64,000 bases of DNA from assembly GCA_027886185.1 (NCBI GenBank), contig WOAB01000689.1:2604001-2668000 (forward strand). The letters run 5' to 3'. The notes beneath the pieces were generated by a model that was given only the letters and a program-made list of their open reading frames with translations, did not search any database and had not been told where the DNA came from. The position numbers and the translations under genes were made by a program. Numbering within the stretch: position 1 is the first letter of the stretch; each line of letters starts with the position of its first letter. Source of the DNA: Rheum nobile. Lineage: Eukaryota; Streptophyta; Magnoliopsida; Caryophyllales; Polygonaceae. Below, piece by piece: positions 35,411 through 47,478 of this stretch.

Positions 35411-36202
35411 TTATATAAAGTTTTTATTCTCGGGTTCGGGTCAAATCGGGTTCGGGTCGATCGGGTTGGTAAAATTTCCAGGTCGGGCGGATTCGGGTTG
35501 ACCTGGCGGGTCGAACATGTCATTTTCTTATGATTATTATTATGATTTTTAACTTTAATAAAATAATTATAATATTATAATTAATATTATATTATTATTT
35601 AATAAAATATATTAAAATATTTAATATAACTGAAATAAAATATATAAAATAAAGGGGATCCGTGAGCTCGAATTTGCATTCGGGTCGAGTCGGGTTCGGG
35701 TCCTTCTTGACCCAGTGACGTTCGGGTCCTTTCGGGTTGGGTCGGTTTTTGACAGGTCTATGTACGGACTCGTATTAAAATTTTATACAAAATTATAGTT
35801 TAAAAATGAAAAAAATACCAAAAATTTTTACTACAATGCGCTATATCGGACACCAAATTGTAAAAAAATGGGTAGGAAGACTTCGTTTTTTGGGCTTTTG
35901 GAGGGGAAAACGATGTCCGTTTTGGACGCATTTTATATGTACGGACTCGTATTGAAATTCTCTACATGCTTATGTGGAAAAAAAATTCTGCAAATTTTTT
36001 TTTTTTTGTGCGCCTAGCTTACGCGCATGGGTTATGCACTTTTTTTTTGTGCGCGTAAGCTATGCGCACGGGTTTGTCACAGGCATTTTCAAAAATGCCT
36101 GTTTTACCCCTGTGCGCGTAGCTTAGGCGCACAAAACTGTGCGCCTAAGCTACGCGCACGGTTTCGCGTCCATTTAGACGTGAAACCGCATACATATAGC
36201 CT

Positions 36203-37613
36203 TTCCGTTTTTTTAAGGGTTATTTTTTTGTTCAAGATGGCATGTGTACAGATTTAGACTTATGTGTGCATCTATATTACCTATATGTGCATCAAAATTT
36301 TATAAGGCGTTGTCCGGTCAAAGTTTTTTTTCCAACCCAGTTTTTTTTTCGGAGCCACTTTTTGCTTGCGCTGGCATGTGCACCATTTTTTGCTTGTGTG
36401 TGCATCAATATTGACTTGTATGTACATTAAAATTTAATAAGGGGTTGTTCGACCATTTTTTTTCCATTCAAATTTTCTTTCAGCCCAATCTATTTCCCCA
36501 AAACTATTTTTGTTTGAGATGACATGTGCATATATTTTGGCTTGTGTGTGCTGATATATTGACATGTATGTGCATCTAAAAATTGTACAAAATGTGCATT
36601 ATTTTCTAGAGAAAATGTGCATGAGTTGTGTATTGTATGTGCATAAGTTTTGTCATGTGTACATATAAACACAAACTTGTGCACATTCAGAAAAATGCAT
36701 AACTTTTTGTCTATATGTGTAAGAATTTTCACTTACAAAAAGTCACGTACATTTTTATTTCTATAAAATGTTAATTGGAAACTCATGCACACCTAGTATA
36801 ATTTACATTCATATACAAACACAAACTTGTGTTTCAAAATATATGCACATACAAGCCAAAAACTCATGCACATTTCAACCCAAGAAAACGATGCATACAA
36901 GTAGAATTTAGAAGCACATACAAGTCAAACTCCATGCACATACAAGCCAAAACCTATGCACATTCCGAGAAGTGTATAAGGTTTTGCATGTATGTGCATA
37001 AGTTTTCACTTACAAAAAGTAACACATATAGTCAAACTCGATGCACACCTAGTTCAGTTTACATGCACATATAAGCAAAAAAACATGTACTTCAAAGGTC
37101 ATGCACATACAAGCCAAAACTCATGCACATTCTATGAAGTGCATTGGTTTTTTCATAATTTCATGTATGTGCATGAGTTTCACATACACAAAGTCACATA
37201 TAGTAAAAAAATCCTATACAAAATTTATGCAATATCGATGCACATACAAGCCAAACCTATGCACATGTCGTCGCAAGCAAAAAATTGTGCCAGAAAAAAA
37301 ATTGACGGTCAACATCGGAGCTTTAGCGTTGACTGCGGGTTTGACCAGTCATGTTGACCGGTCAAACTCTCAAAATTAGGTTATGTGCATGACACATGAC
37401 CTTTTAATGAAAGTGTAATCCTAGCCTTTGGTTCATTTATCATCCAAAGGCTAGGATTCATTCTCTTTTCTCACCCTATTATATATTCTCACATGATACT
37501 TTTCGGAAAAAAAATATCAAGCACATATATTACTTACTACATCGATTTTTTTATTTTTAAAAGCTATAGTTATTTTTGTCGCCTATGCCTTTATATTAAT
37601 GAGATATTTGAAA
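36203..37613. repeat. Unassigned repeat rich in TGTGCAT/ATGCACA
   Basis: About 1.2 kb of degenerate short motifs such as TATGTGCATGAGTTT and CACATACAAGCCAAA on either strand. It ends in a block with GTTGACCGGTCAAA and CATGACACATGACC followed by a hairpin. The same kinds of motif, in the same order, occur at 39800-40790. No credible coding sequence: the ORFs here are low-complexity. Confidence 0.6.
37417..37458. other. Perfect stem-loop
   Basis: AATCCTAGCCTTTGG and CCAAAGGCTAGGATT form a 15-bp stem around a 12-base loop at the end of the TGTGCAT-rich region. The related site near 40720 lacks the perfect pairing. Confidence 0.75.
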
Positions 37614-38660
37614 CTTTTTTTTATACAAAGCAAACAGTAGGACCCTTTCATTAACAGAATGACAACCCTGCATCATCGCAATGTATGATCTTTACAAAGG
37701 TGTTGTAGAAATTATCATACATCGAGTTCAAACAGTAGAACTCGTATCGTGATGAACAAAGCTCGTACTCAGAAAGGGTGGTAGAAGAAAGAATATGTTG
37801 GAGTCTTACAAGGCCAGTGGAATTGATGTCATGTGTAGCTAGAAAATCAGTTGCGTTGTTTGTTTCCCTAAAGCAATGGTGTACTTGTATATAATCAAAA
37901 AAGAAAAGTAGAGTAGTAATGTCAAGAATAATTGGGTGAATTTCCCACGGTATTTTCCAGGAACCTTTAATTGAGTTTATAATTGTTAAATTATCACCTT
38001 CTATGATTAAATGTTTTATATTCAAATTGATAGCATTTTGAATACCAAACAAAGCTGCAAAAACTTCCGATTACAGGACACTCGTATCAGGAATGTTGTC
38101 ACTGAAAATGGACATGATCTTCCCATTTGAGTTACGTAATATGTATCAAATATGAGAGGATTGATTATGTCTTTTGGACCCATTAAAGTTTAACTTAGCC
38201 CAACCAGGAGGCAATTTTCTCCAAATACTATCACTAATGTGAGTTCTATTACGTTTAAAGGTTGGTGTAGAAGTGAATGCCGAGCCTAAGGTGGAAGTAT
38301 ACCATGATTGACATTGAAAAAAAGCTTGGTCAGAAGGTAAAATATTTTGATTGCAGTTGTTTCTACCTAAAATTATTGTGTTCCGATGGTTCCAAATTGC
38401 CCACTAGAGGAAGAACATGGGTTCAAGTGATTCATTTGAGGTTAAGAAATAATTAATATCTATGAGGAAGTTAGAAGATGACTATATGGAAAAAGTTTGA
38501 TTGAGTCGAGTTTGAAGATTAAAGACCATTTGTCGGGTATATTGACATTAAAAGAAAAGATGGTTGATATCCTCATTACATAAATTACATAAACTACATT
38601 GAGAAGGAACTTTAGAAAAGTGTCGATTTAATCATTTTGTAGTAGGAAGACACTAAGTGA
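37614..38660 (-). mobile_element. LINE 3' end with zf-RVT and RNase H-like remains
   Basis: On the minus strand the decayed frame shows a zf-RVT-like part with CSLCNLCNEDINHLFF (near 38560), then PPGWAKLNFNGS (near 38190). A long open RNase H-like part follows (37651-38052, with LIIEGDNLTIINSIKGSWK and RETNNATDFLA). It ends in a 9-base poly(A), read as T on the plus strand at 37614-37622. The first catalytic Asp of the RNase H fold is Asn here (NFNGS), and stops interrupt the upstream part. The 5' end is uncertain. Confidence 0.78.
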
Positions 38661-39800
38661 TTGCTTTTCAAAGAAAATGTTGGATCTTTGGAGGAATCTT
38701 TCATTTCCAAATCCAAGAGAAGGGATCTTTCATTATTGTCAATTCACTTAATGGATAGCAATATCAAAAAGTTCGGTCTATATATCATTAGGAAATTAAT
38801 CAAATGTAAACAGATGTTCTCATATGGACTATGGGACCAATGCACATACATATTGTGGTGCACAAGCCATGTGTATTTTGGTGCACATTCATGTCCAATG
38901 TGATGCACATAGGTGCACCACCGTGGGCTTCCAACATTGACTATCGTTCTTCAACATTGACTAATTAGTTATAAGTAAGGGTTTGTTTGATTTCCAATTA
39001 GAATACATTTAAAATGCATTATCTTGTATTAAATTGATGATTTAATGCAAGATAATGTATTTTAATACATTATTTAAGGGAATCCAAATGGACCCTAAGT
39101 GTGCACTCTAATGATGTACATCACAATACAAACAAATGAGCACCATAACTACAATTAAATGTGCACTATACCGAATATACACAAGTGTAATAATGTACAA
39201 TGTAGCGTTGGACATTTTAGTGATTTATAATGTAGTGATATTGATTATAGTGCAAACAAATGTGCATCACAATACAAATAAGTGTGCACCATAATATTAA
39301 CAAATGTGCAAAACAATATAAATTTGTATTGTTTGCATAAGAACCTCTGTTCACACCTAAAAATGCCCAAATATACCTTAAATATAATAAATATCGGTTT
39401 TCTAATGTGTGCCCATGGGCACATGTTAAGAATGTAATATAAATTATTTCCAAACTATCTCCTAAAGTAGAAGGGGTGAACCCATAGAAAAAAAAGTTAA
39501 ACTAGTGACTAAAAGGAATTATTGCTAAATATGGAATTCTTATTGTGTGCTCATGGGCACACATTAAAAAAATTCATAAACGATAACGTGATAATGTACT
39601 TATTCATATATAAAAGCTTAACATGTTCCCACATGTATGCTAAATTCAAGGGCTTTGATATGGTGTAAATGGTCGCCCCCGTGTAAAGTGAGAATGAATA
39701 ACCACTATCCATGTGAACTTGTTGGATGGTGATGCTTTTTTGGGCTTGAAGCCCAAAAAGCCCAACAAGCATATGCAACTGAAGCCATGCAGTCAACTCT
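38661..39800. other. Gene-free DNA with scattered TGTGCAC motifs
   Basis: Low-complexity GTGCAC/ATGTGCA motifs and one small MITE (38979-39095). No ORF here has recognisable protein features. Confidence 0.55.
38979..39095. mobile_element. Tourist-like MITE (117 bp)
   Basis: Terminal inverted repeats GGGTTTGTTTGATTTCC and GGAATCCAAATGGACCC with TAA duplicated on both sides (38976-38978, 39096-39098). The interior is a near-perfect palindrome. A 3-bp TAA duplication and GGG ends fit the PIF/Harbinger (Tourist) group. Confidence 0.8.
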
Positions 39801-40800
39801 GGCGTTGACCGATTTTTTTTTTTTCAGGGGCCAAATTTTTTTTGGACGAAATTTTCATTTTCTGGGCCAAAATTTTCGATGCACATTCCTTGCCAAAGTT
39901 ATGCACATTCCAACAGGATTTCATGCACTTTTGACGCGCGTTGACTGGTTAAAGTTTTTTAAGGGACCAATTTTGAAGTGCATATATTCAGTGCATTATG
40001 TGTGAAGTGCATACATCTATGCGTGTATGTGCATGAATAATGGCTTGTATGTGCACATAATTTGTACTAGAACATACATTGTAAATATTATGCACATTCA
40101 AGCCAATTTGCATGCTCATTCAATGCATTACGTGTGAAGTGCATACATCTATGCGTGTATGTGCATGAATAATGGTTTGTATGTGCACATAATTTGTACT
40201 AGCACATACAGTGCAAATATTATGCACATTCAAGCCAATTTGCATGCACATTCAGTGCATTACGTGTGAAGTGCATACATCTATGCGTATATGTGCATGA
40301 ATAATGGCTTTTATGTGCATCTAATTTGCACTAGGAGTTATCGGGTTTATGTTGAAAATGTGCATGAGTTTTAGACCGTGTTTGGATGAATATTGAAGTG
40401 TATGATTTTTTGCATGCATGTGCACATAAAATAATATACACGTGCATTTATTTTTGCACTAGATGTGAAATTCATTCAATTTTTTACATACATTGCTTTT
40501 TTTTTTTTTTAAATGCATGAAATTGTGATGGAATATGCATAACTTTGTTAAGGAATGTACATAGATAATTTTGGCCCAGAAAGCGAAAATTTCACCTTAA
40601 CAAGAATTTGGGCCGGAAAAAAAAATAACCGATACCGTCGGAGTCCGACGTTGACCAGCAAGAGAAAGTTTGACCAAAGAGTCATGTGTATGACAAATAT
40701 CCATTTTAATGAAAGTATGATCCTAACCCTTAAATTTTTTTCATCCAAGAGTTATAAAATCATTCTAATTTTACACCATATAAACCATTTTCACATTATT
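39801..40800. repeat. Second copy of the TGTGCAT-rich repeat family
   Basis: Carries GTTGACCGATTTT and GGGCCAAAATTTTCG blocks, many ATGTGCAT motifs, then GTTGACCAGC and CATTTTAATGAAAGTATGATCC. This parallels 36.3-37.5 kb in the same orientation. It contains a 132-bp tandem repeat. Confidence 0.6.
40001..40340. repeat. 132-bp tandem repeat
   Basis: Units begin TGTGAAGTGCATACATCTAT at 40001, 40133 and 40265. The first two are full length and the third is partial. Each contains ATGAATAATGG and GTGCACATAATTTG. Confidence 0.9.
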
Positions 40801-41288
40801 CATCTCCTACATTCAAGTTGTAACATAAATAGTTTTCCCTACCAAATAACATAAATAGTTTTCCCTACCAAATACATACATTAATATAATAAATAGGTAA
40901 ACAACGCATTAATATTATATTGTCGGCTTCCGTTACTTTTGACTTATACCTTGGATCCTAAGTTTTTTAAAAATGTGTTTTTGAAGAAAACTTTTAAACA
41001 AATGTTAAAGTATTGTATTCTCCCCTACACAGTTTATGCCCCCTCCTCATGCAAAAGCACTAACACATAAACTAAGCAAAGTTCCTAATCTTTGACCAAA
41101 AAATATTTAAAATCTCTAAATCGTTATCAATTAACCTGCCTTATAAACATGCAAGGGTACTTTAGTAATTGCATCTCTCTTCCAAAGGCTTATTAAACTC
41201 CTCCAAAGCCCAGATTTCCCACAGCCCAAATTCTCTTTATTTCAACCCCCACAAAAAGAGAAGCTTTCTTCACCAGTTTACACGCAGA

Positions 41289-41307
41289 GCGAGAGAGAGA
41301 GAGAGAG
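41289..41307 (+). repeat. (GA)n microsatellite in the UXS 5' leader
   Basis: A GA run ends six bases before the UXS start codon. Such runs are common in plant 5' untranslated regions. Confidence 0.85.
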
Positions 41308-41312
41308 CCAAA

Positions 41313-42282
41313 ATGGGTTCGGAGCTGATATTTCGCGGCCACGAAGACGACGGCGGTCAGTCATCGGCGAATGCCGCCTACTCCCCTAAGCCCCAGAAGC
41401 CGTGGCTCGCCGTCACCCGCCCGATCCACTACCTCCTCCGCGATCAACGCCTCCTCTTCATCCTCATCGGCGTCGCCATCGCCACCGTCTTCTTCACCCT
41501 CCTTCCCTTCTCCTCTTCCTCCTCCTCCTCCTCCTCTAATTACCCCTCCGTCTTCGAACACGACTCGCTCGGCGGTGAATCGTTCCTCTCGGCCGAGTCG
41601 ACTCGCATCACCACTCGTCCTCGATTCTCCTCCTCCTTCTATGGAGGATTTGGATCGGTCAGCGGCAAGATCCCCCTCGGGCTCAAGAGGAAGGGGCTCC
41701 GCGTCGTCGTCACCGGTGGGGCCGGATTCGTAGGGTCCCACTTGGTGGATCGCCTGATCGCGAGAGGCGACAGCGTCATCGTCGTCGATAATTTCTTCAC
41801 TGGGAGAAAGGAGAACGTGGCGCACCATTTCGGAAACCCTAATTTCGAGCTCATCCGACACGACGTCGTTGAGCCAATTCTCTTGGAGGTCGACCAGATC
41901 TACCATCTCGCTTGCCCTGCCTCCCCTGTCCACTACAAGCACAACCCCGTCAAAACAATCATATCCTTTTCTTTCATTATTTGTTCCTAATTACGTCTGT
42001 TTTCTTTCCTCTTTTCGAACTTGAAGTGATGCCAATCTATCTTCCGGGTAACATGATTTGATTTTTCTTCTTCCTGTTTCTATTCTATGATACGAGTATC
42101 TGAGAAACTGAAATTTAGTAAGATTTGCATAGCGGTAGAAGAAATTAGACTCAAAGATCTAATTTTTACTTGTGGAAACATTGTTTGTCAATGAGTTTGG
42201 CCTTAACGACACCGTTTTGGCGCACAAGACGAATGTGGTGGGTACTCTGAACATGCTGGGCTTGGCCAAGAGAGTCGGTGCG

Positions 42283-42317
<35 letters not shown>

Positions 42318-44502
42318 AGACCCCTTGGAGCACCCACAGAAGGAAACCTACTGGGGAAACGTCAACCCCATTGGTAAATCACTATTCCCTCTCTTCAATT
42401 TGCAATCTGCATGATTGAGTCTGTGCATGTTAGCATGTTTACTATCTCTGGGTCTAAATTGCGCGGGAGTGGTAGGAAGGGAAAATGTGAAAGCAAACCA
42501 AGGGGTCCAACTCCAAGCTGCCAGATTTTTATTTTTGCTGGCTTTTGCTTTGTGGAGGTCTGAGAAACGTGGGACACGGAGGTCTTAGTTGGGTGGCCAG
42601 GTGGGGGTTGCGTGGTAGACCTGTTATAATAAACGCCCCAGATCTGGACGGAATCCGGATCTCGATTCACTAGTTTTCGACCCGGAATTTCTGGGTCCAC
42701 TTTATATTATACACCATCCACCAAGAGGGTGGGTGTCAGTAGATGTGTTGCTTGTTAAAAATAATAAAATAGTGGTAAATGAGAAAAGGGAAGGCTTTGG
42801 GAGTTCATGGAAAATGATTGGGGAAGGGTAGGGGACCCTGTCACTGAGATATGTGACATTAGTCTTGTTTTGAACAAATGCAACCATTTTTTAGAAGGTG
42901 ATAAGAATTGGGAATGTGGATGGATGGATGACAGGTGTCAGGAGTTGCTATGATGAGGGAAAGCGTACGGCTGAGACATTGGCAATGGACTACCACCGTG
43001 GTGCTGGTGTTGAGGTTGGTGGCTGCCTTCAATTTTTTGGCTAGTCTGTTTTTGACTTTTTGCCTTTGTGAATTATCAATTAAGATGGACATTTGTTTTG
43101 GTGATTGTTAGGTGAGGATTGCTAGGATATTCAACACCTATGGCCCTCGTATGTGCATTGATGATGGTCGTGTTGTTAGCAACTTTGTTGCTCAGGTGAT
43201 TGTTTGTTAGATCTGAACCGAGTGTGCTTGTTTTACATTTGCTTTGTCTGGTTTCTAGATGATCTGAATGAAAATTTGAGATGGTCGTGAATCCAATTAT
43301 GTAGGCATTGAGGAAGGAGCCAATGACAGTCTATGGAGACGGGAAGCAAACTAGGAGTTTCCAATATGTTTCTGATTTGGTAAGCTTTTCGTTAAAAACT
43401 TTCCAGCATCTGTTGGTTTTCCGTATTCGAAATTCAAATGCTTGCCTTAAGTAACTTAGACTTAGTGTTACATTGTGATTTGTATGTCGAAAGTGTTGTT
43501 AGACCTCTGAATATTGAAAAGATTGTTGTCATCATTTACATTCTTTTACTAACTTTTAATCTCTGAATTGTGATGATTTTGAGATTGACAAAAATCATGA
43601 AATTGCCTGTGAATCTAAATATGTGTAGTGGTCCACGGATTCAGTATTATTATTGTCCCGCTCCTGCTCATAAGTCCTGAAATAAATGTTGACAAAATTA
43701 CTGAGGCTTTTTACCAAGTGAGACAGCCAAATGGAATCACTATAAGAGAATTTTTCTCAAGATGGATTTGCCTTGATATTAGACCGAATTTAGGTGTTGT
43801 CAATGTGCTAGTGCAACGAGAAGTATGAATTATTTCAGGCTTTTCCTATAATTCCGTTTTCTATTCTCAATTGTATTAATTCTGTTTTGATTGTCAATTG
43901 TATTGATTCAGTTATTCGCATTTATTTGTGTTTGGTACTGTCATCCTTAATGTAAGCTTGTTAATTTGCCTGGAGTAGTGAGAGTTTTCATTAAAATTGT
44001 TGGTTTGCCTTGAATCTTGTCTGCCTGGTACATCGGTGATTACTTATAGCTCTGTGAGACAAAACGGCTAAAAGAAAGTAAATCTTTAATAGGTGGAGGG
44101 GTTGATGCGCCTGATGGAAGGTGAACATGTGGGTCCTTTCAACCTTGGGAACCCGGGTGAATTCACCATGCTTGAACTCGCTCAGGTACTTGATTTATCT
44201 CATCAGTGACATCTCTTCAGATCCCTAAAGTCGTATGAAACTAACCATGAAATCGCCCGCAGGTTGTGCAAGAAACGATTGACCCGAATGCCAAGATCGC
44301 ATTCAGGCCGAACACGGAAGACGACCCGCACAAGAGGAAGCCTGACATCTCAAAGGCCAAGGAGCTGCTCGGGTGGGAACCCAAGATCGCACTCCGAAAG
44401 GGGCTTCCGATGATGGTCTCTGATTTCAGGCAGCGCATATTCGGAGACCACAAGGAAGTTGGTGGCAAGGAAGGCAGTGACACAAGCTCAACTGCACTCT
44501 AA
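41313..44502 (+). CDS. UXS: UDP-glucuronate decarboxylase (UDP-xylose synthase), membrane type
   Basis: Converts UDP-glucuronate to UDP-xylose for cell-wall xylan and related glycans. It needs NAD+ and acts in the Golgi lumen in this subclass. Exons are 41313-41960, 42226-42373, 42935-43014, 43112-43195, 43305-43379, 44093-44185 and 44263-44502, giving 455 residues, close to Arabidopsis UXS2/UXS4. There is a short cytosolic N-terminus, one transmembrane segment (about 47-66), a serine-rich stalk (67-76), the Rossmann motif TGGAGFVGSHL (GxxGxxG at 135-141), STSEVYG (from 241) and the catalytic YxxxK at Y271/K275. All introns are GT-AG except the first, which is AT-AC. The frame is intact with no odd residue, so the gene is probably functional. 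The next exon pieces join exactly, which supports every splice site. Confidence 0.96.
41961..42225 (+). other. U12-type AT-AC intron of UXS
   Basis: The donor is ATATCCTTTT immediately after codon 216 (Ile). The acceptor is GGCGCAC before AAG of codon 217. A CCTTAAC branch-site motif lies at 42201-42207, with its branch A about 19 bases from the 3' splice site. All three match the minor-spliceosome consensus, and no GT-AG pair keeps the conserved KTIKTNVVGT sequence. If retained, the frame ends at TAA 41988-41990, before the catalytic residues. Confidence 0.88.
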
Positions 44503-45846
44503 GCATGGACAAAAGGAATTACCCTTTTTATTATAAGCAAACGGAAACGCAGAGAGGAATGTTGATGCATTTCATTCAGATCAGGTTGGATCACTCTACA
44601 TTCCAGCTGACAGATCAGCCAGTTTCTATCCTCCTGGATTACCAACGGCAGCAGAATATGTTTATTTTAATTTTTTTGTTTCTTGAATTGGTGAGATATA
44701 ATAGGAAGATGTAGAGGCAGTAGCATCTTGCCACCATTATTTGTTGACGTTGTGATTGTACTGTTGATCCTATTATCATAGATGAAATTTCTTACAAGAA
44801 TTACAATTTCAGTGGTTTCATGCTATAGCTTTAAAATGTGTGCTGTTATGAATCTGTTAATTTTGTTGATACTGGGGGCTGTTTGGAAACCGCTAGTATA
44901 TTTTTGAGCAGGATGAGGACTCTCAGTTCGCCAAAATGAGAAGGAAGTTGAACTTGTGCTTTGATCAACGCAAGAAACCATCAGAAACTGATAAAACCAA
45001 CGGACACAAACAAAAGTAAAGCTCAAATACAATCAAAGAGTAACAATAAACAAACTAACTTGAGACATAAAGGCCCTTCCGGAGTTGCAAAACGGCTTCG
45101 ACCCGATTTGTATGTGTTTGGGTTAAAGCAGTAGATGGGCAGAACCGACATGGATTCGTTGGTTGAGGAGTTGAGGCATTCGTTGTCGTGGACGTGGAGG
45201 TCGTTGCGTGTTAGGAAAAAGAGACTTGAAATACAAACTCACTCTCAATTTTTGTTATGTAGGGAAAGGATGTACAACATTAATAATGTTTATGTGTGGG
45301 ACACTTACCCAAACATTAACTTACACTCTTAACATACATGAGTTATTAAGCTCAGGTATTTAACTTTCACACTCTTGATCGATGCTCTAGAGTATAGTGA
45401 GGAGTAGGTGATCGAGAAGCTCAAGGGAGTGTGAGTTTGAATTCTTAGGTGAGTGAAGTGTGTAAGTTAAAGGGTATGTTCAGTTCGCTGCTTGTATATC
45501 CTTCACATGCTTCCTCATACGTTTCCCCAAGAAATAAGTACTAGATAGTGAGTTCGACTGTTCATGCTCATGGATACTCCAATATGCTTCCATATGCTTT
45601 TTTTACTATACTAAAAAATGGCACAGAAAAAAAGCTCGATTGCAAGCTTTTGGTACTTATCCCTTTGCTTCAAGTTTACTTTCCTTCATTTTTCCCCGGC
45701 ATTGGAAGAAGACGAACAAGGAAATGAACCAGGTAGTTGCCCCCGACATTGGAAGAAGACGAACAAGGCAATGAACCATGTACTTCCCCCCGACATTGCA
45801 ATGCTTTTGATACAGTCGTTAATTAGTACCAATTATGTCTCTAATC
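44503..45846 (+). other. UXS 3' flank and gene-free DNA
   Basis: The first few hundred bases should include the UXS 3' untranslated region, but I see no decisive polyadenylation signal close to the stop. Beyond it are short, unsupported ORFs and a 47-bp direct duplication at 45696-45792 (ATTGGAAGAAGACGAACAAG twice). Confidence 0.55.
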
Positions 45847-46360
45847 CAATGTTGTTAAAATTGGGATTCCACGATCGGATCGTAAGATGCTTTTTTAATC
45901 GAATCGTAAACTCATAAGATTTTAAAGCATAACTAAATACAATAAAAATCAACCTAATAAATGGTAAACATATTATATTTAAAGTGAGGACATAAAAGAT
46001 ATTATATATTAGTTATCTTATGATATGAAAACATTATATACTCTACAACAATTGGTGATTTACCAATATAATCATATTATAATTGATAAAAGAAAAAAAA
46101 TGAATGCATTTTATATTTTAGGTAAAAAAAATATCTCATAATGAAATAGTGTCATATAATAAACATGTTTTAGGATCGTTAGAATCGTTCATAGAATCAT
46201 CAAAATCGTACGCAGAATCGGAATTGCATACAAGATCCTACCAATTTTATATCAAAATATTGAGATCCTACTTTCAATAGGATTCTACCTAGAATCGGGA
46301 TCATTATGTCACTTCTGAATCGTAGAATCGTATAATTGAATCGGAATTTTAACAACAATG
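45847..46360. mobile_element. hAT-like MITE (514 bp)
   Basis: Terminal inverted repeats CAATGTTGTTAAAATT and AATTTTAACAACAATG (one mismatch), with a perfect 8-bp duplication CTCTAATC at 45839-45846 and 46361-46368. Inner repeats with GAATCG/CGATTC motifs add secondary structure. No transposase. Confidence 0.87.
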
Positions 46361-47039
46361 CTCTAATCCATTTTTTATCCAGACTAAGTCTACAAATCAA
46401 TACGTGTGTGTAAGACTGTAAGCTACAAAATTCTCTGCAAATCAAATGAAGATGAAGATGAAGCAAGAGGTGGACGAACGTTTTTAGCCGAATTCAAGAT
46501 ACAATTAACCAACCTTTTTAGCTATCACCTTCATTACAACATAGGCGGGCGAACACGAGGACCGTGTTCCTCCTCGACAACGGCCTTACCGGAATAGACC
46601 ACTGACGCTAACGACCTTCCTAGCGCCAAAAAAACGCGATTTTGGTGTCGCCGCTGGGAACCAAAAGTTAGGGTTGTTATGGGAGTGGGTTCATCGGGTG
46701 TGAGGATGAAGATGAAGATTCAATCCCATGAGTACATCACGTGCAACATTAAGGTGAGAGGTTCTGTATCATCACGTGCACATCACATGCTCATTAAAAC
46801 AAAAATTCAAATAAGGAATTTTTTGGTAATTTTGGTGAAAAGTTTATAACTTTTAAGCATCGATAAGTATTGTTTACCGAACATAGATAAAATAATTACA
46901 AAATTTCAACATCAGATTAAGTACATAATTCAACAGCATAATCAACATTATTTACTTTAAGTTTGGCTGAGTGTTCTATACATAAATATAATTAGTGTTG
47001 TACATCCTTTTCTAAAAGCTGTATATGAGTGAGTTTGTA

Positions 47040-47340
47040 TTATGCGTCTTGTCCTTCTTAATGACATGAAGAAGAAAAATGCTATTATTCCCAACAGTGG
47101 TACCATGGCAAGGTTCATTCGTGGTTCAGATTATCTTGTGCGGTTTAAGATGAAGGCTACCATTATCCGGCCACGATAGTGATATGTTCAAACTCATAGA
47201 GGACAACTACTCCTACTGCAAGCCTGTGATAGAGGATCATCTTTACTACAAGGATTTGCACAAGATCGTGATCAACGAAAAGAAGTTAGAAGAAAAGAGT
47301 AACAAGGTATGAAAGCTCCGAAATCGAAAGGCGGTTGTTG
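47040..47340 (+). pseudogene. Probable Copia gag remnant
   Basis: Decayed plus-strand frames read MARFIRGSDYLVRFKMKA and then IEDHLYYKDLHKIVINEKK, like the first part of a Copia-type gag. CCCAACAGTGGTACCA just upstream resembles an LTR end and primer-binding site. No LTR partner found. The rest of 46361-47470 holds nothing I can support. Confidence 0.4.
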
Positions 47341-47478
47341 TAATCAGTAAGTATATAGGCCAAAATATTTTTGAGAATGTTTCTACCGATATGATTGCCT
47401 TTTAAATTATGGACAAAGCTTGAATTCAGAATTCTTTTAACATATATACTGATCTTTACAGTATTCTTGTTGCGTAAG

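Larger units (their letters stand above)
33103..36202. repeat. Giant inverted repeat (~3.1 kb palindrome)
   Basis: The left arm (33103 to about 34950) and right arm (about 34951 to 36202) are inverted copies. The outer blocks match base by base with few changes (for example GTGCGCCTAAGCTACGCGCAC at both ends, and AATTTCAATACGAGTCCGTA at 33338 and inverted near 35950). Each arm holds the same hAT-like MITE and a 41-bp tandem array. The arms differ in length because the left array is longer. The ends are near GGCAATGACTATATG and CATATAGCC. No transposase is present and I could not find a convincing flanking duplication. The mirrored ORFs at 33068-33283 and 36027-36257 are by-products of the symmetry. 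Confidence 0.88.

Noticed and set aside
36242..37379. Several cysteine- and histidine-rich ORFs (62-121 codons)
   Set aside because: Translations of TGTGCAT/ATGCACA low-complexity repeats, with no start context or domain.
43628..43828. 67-codon ORF inside UXS intron 5
   Set aside because: It lies wholly within a well-supported intron and has no recognisable domain.
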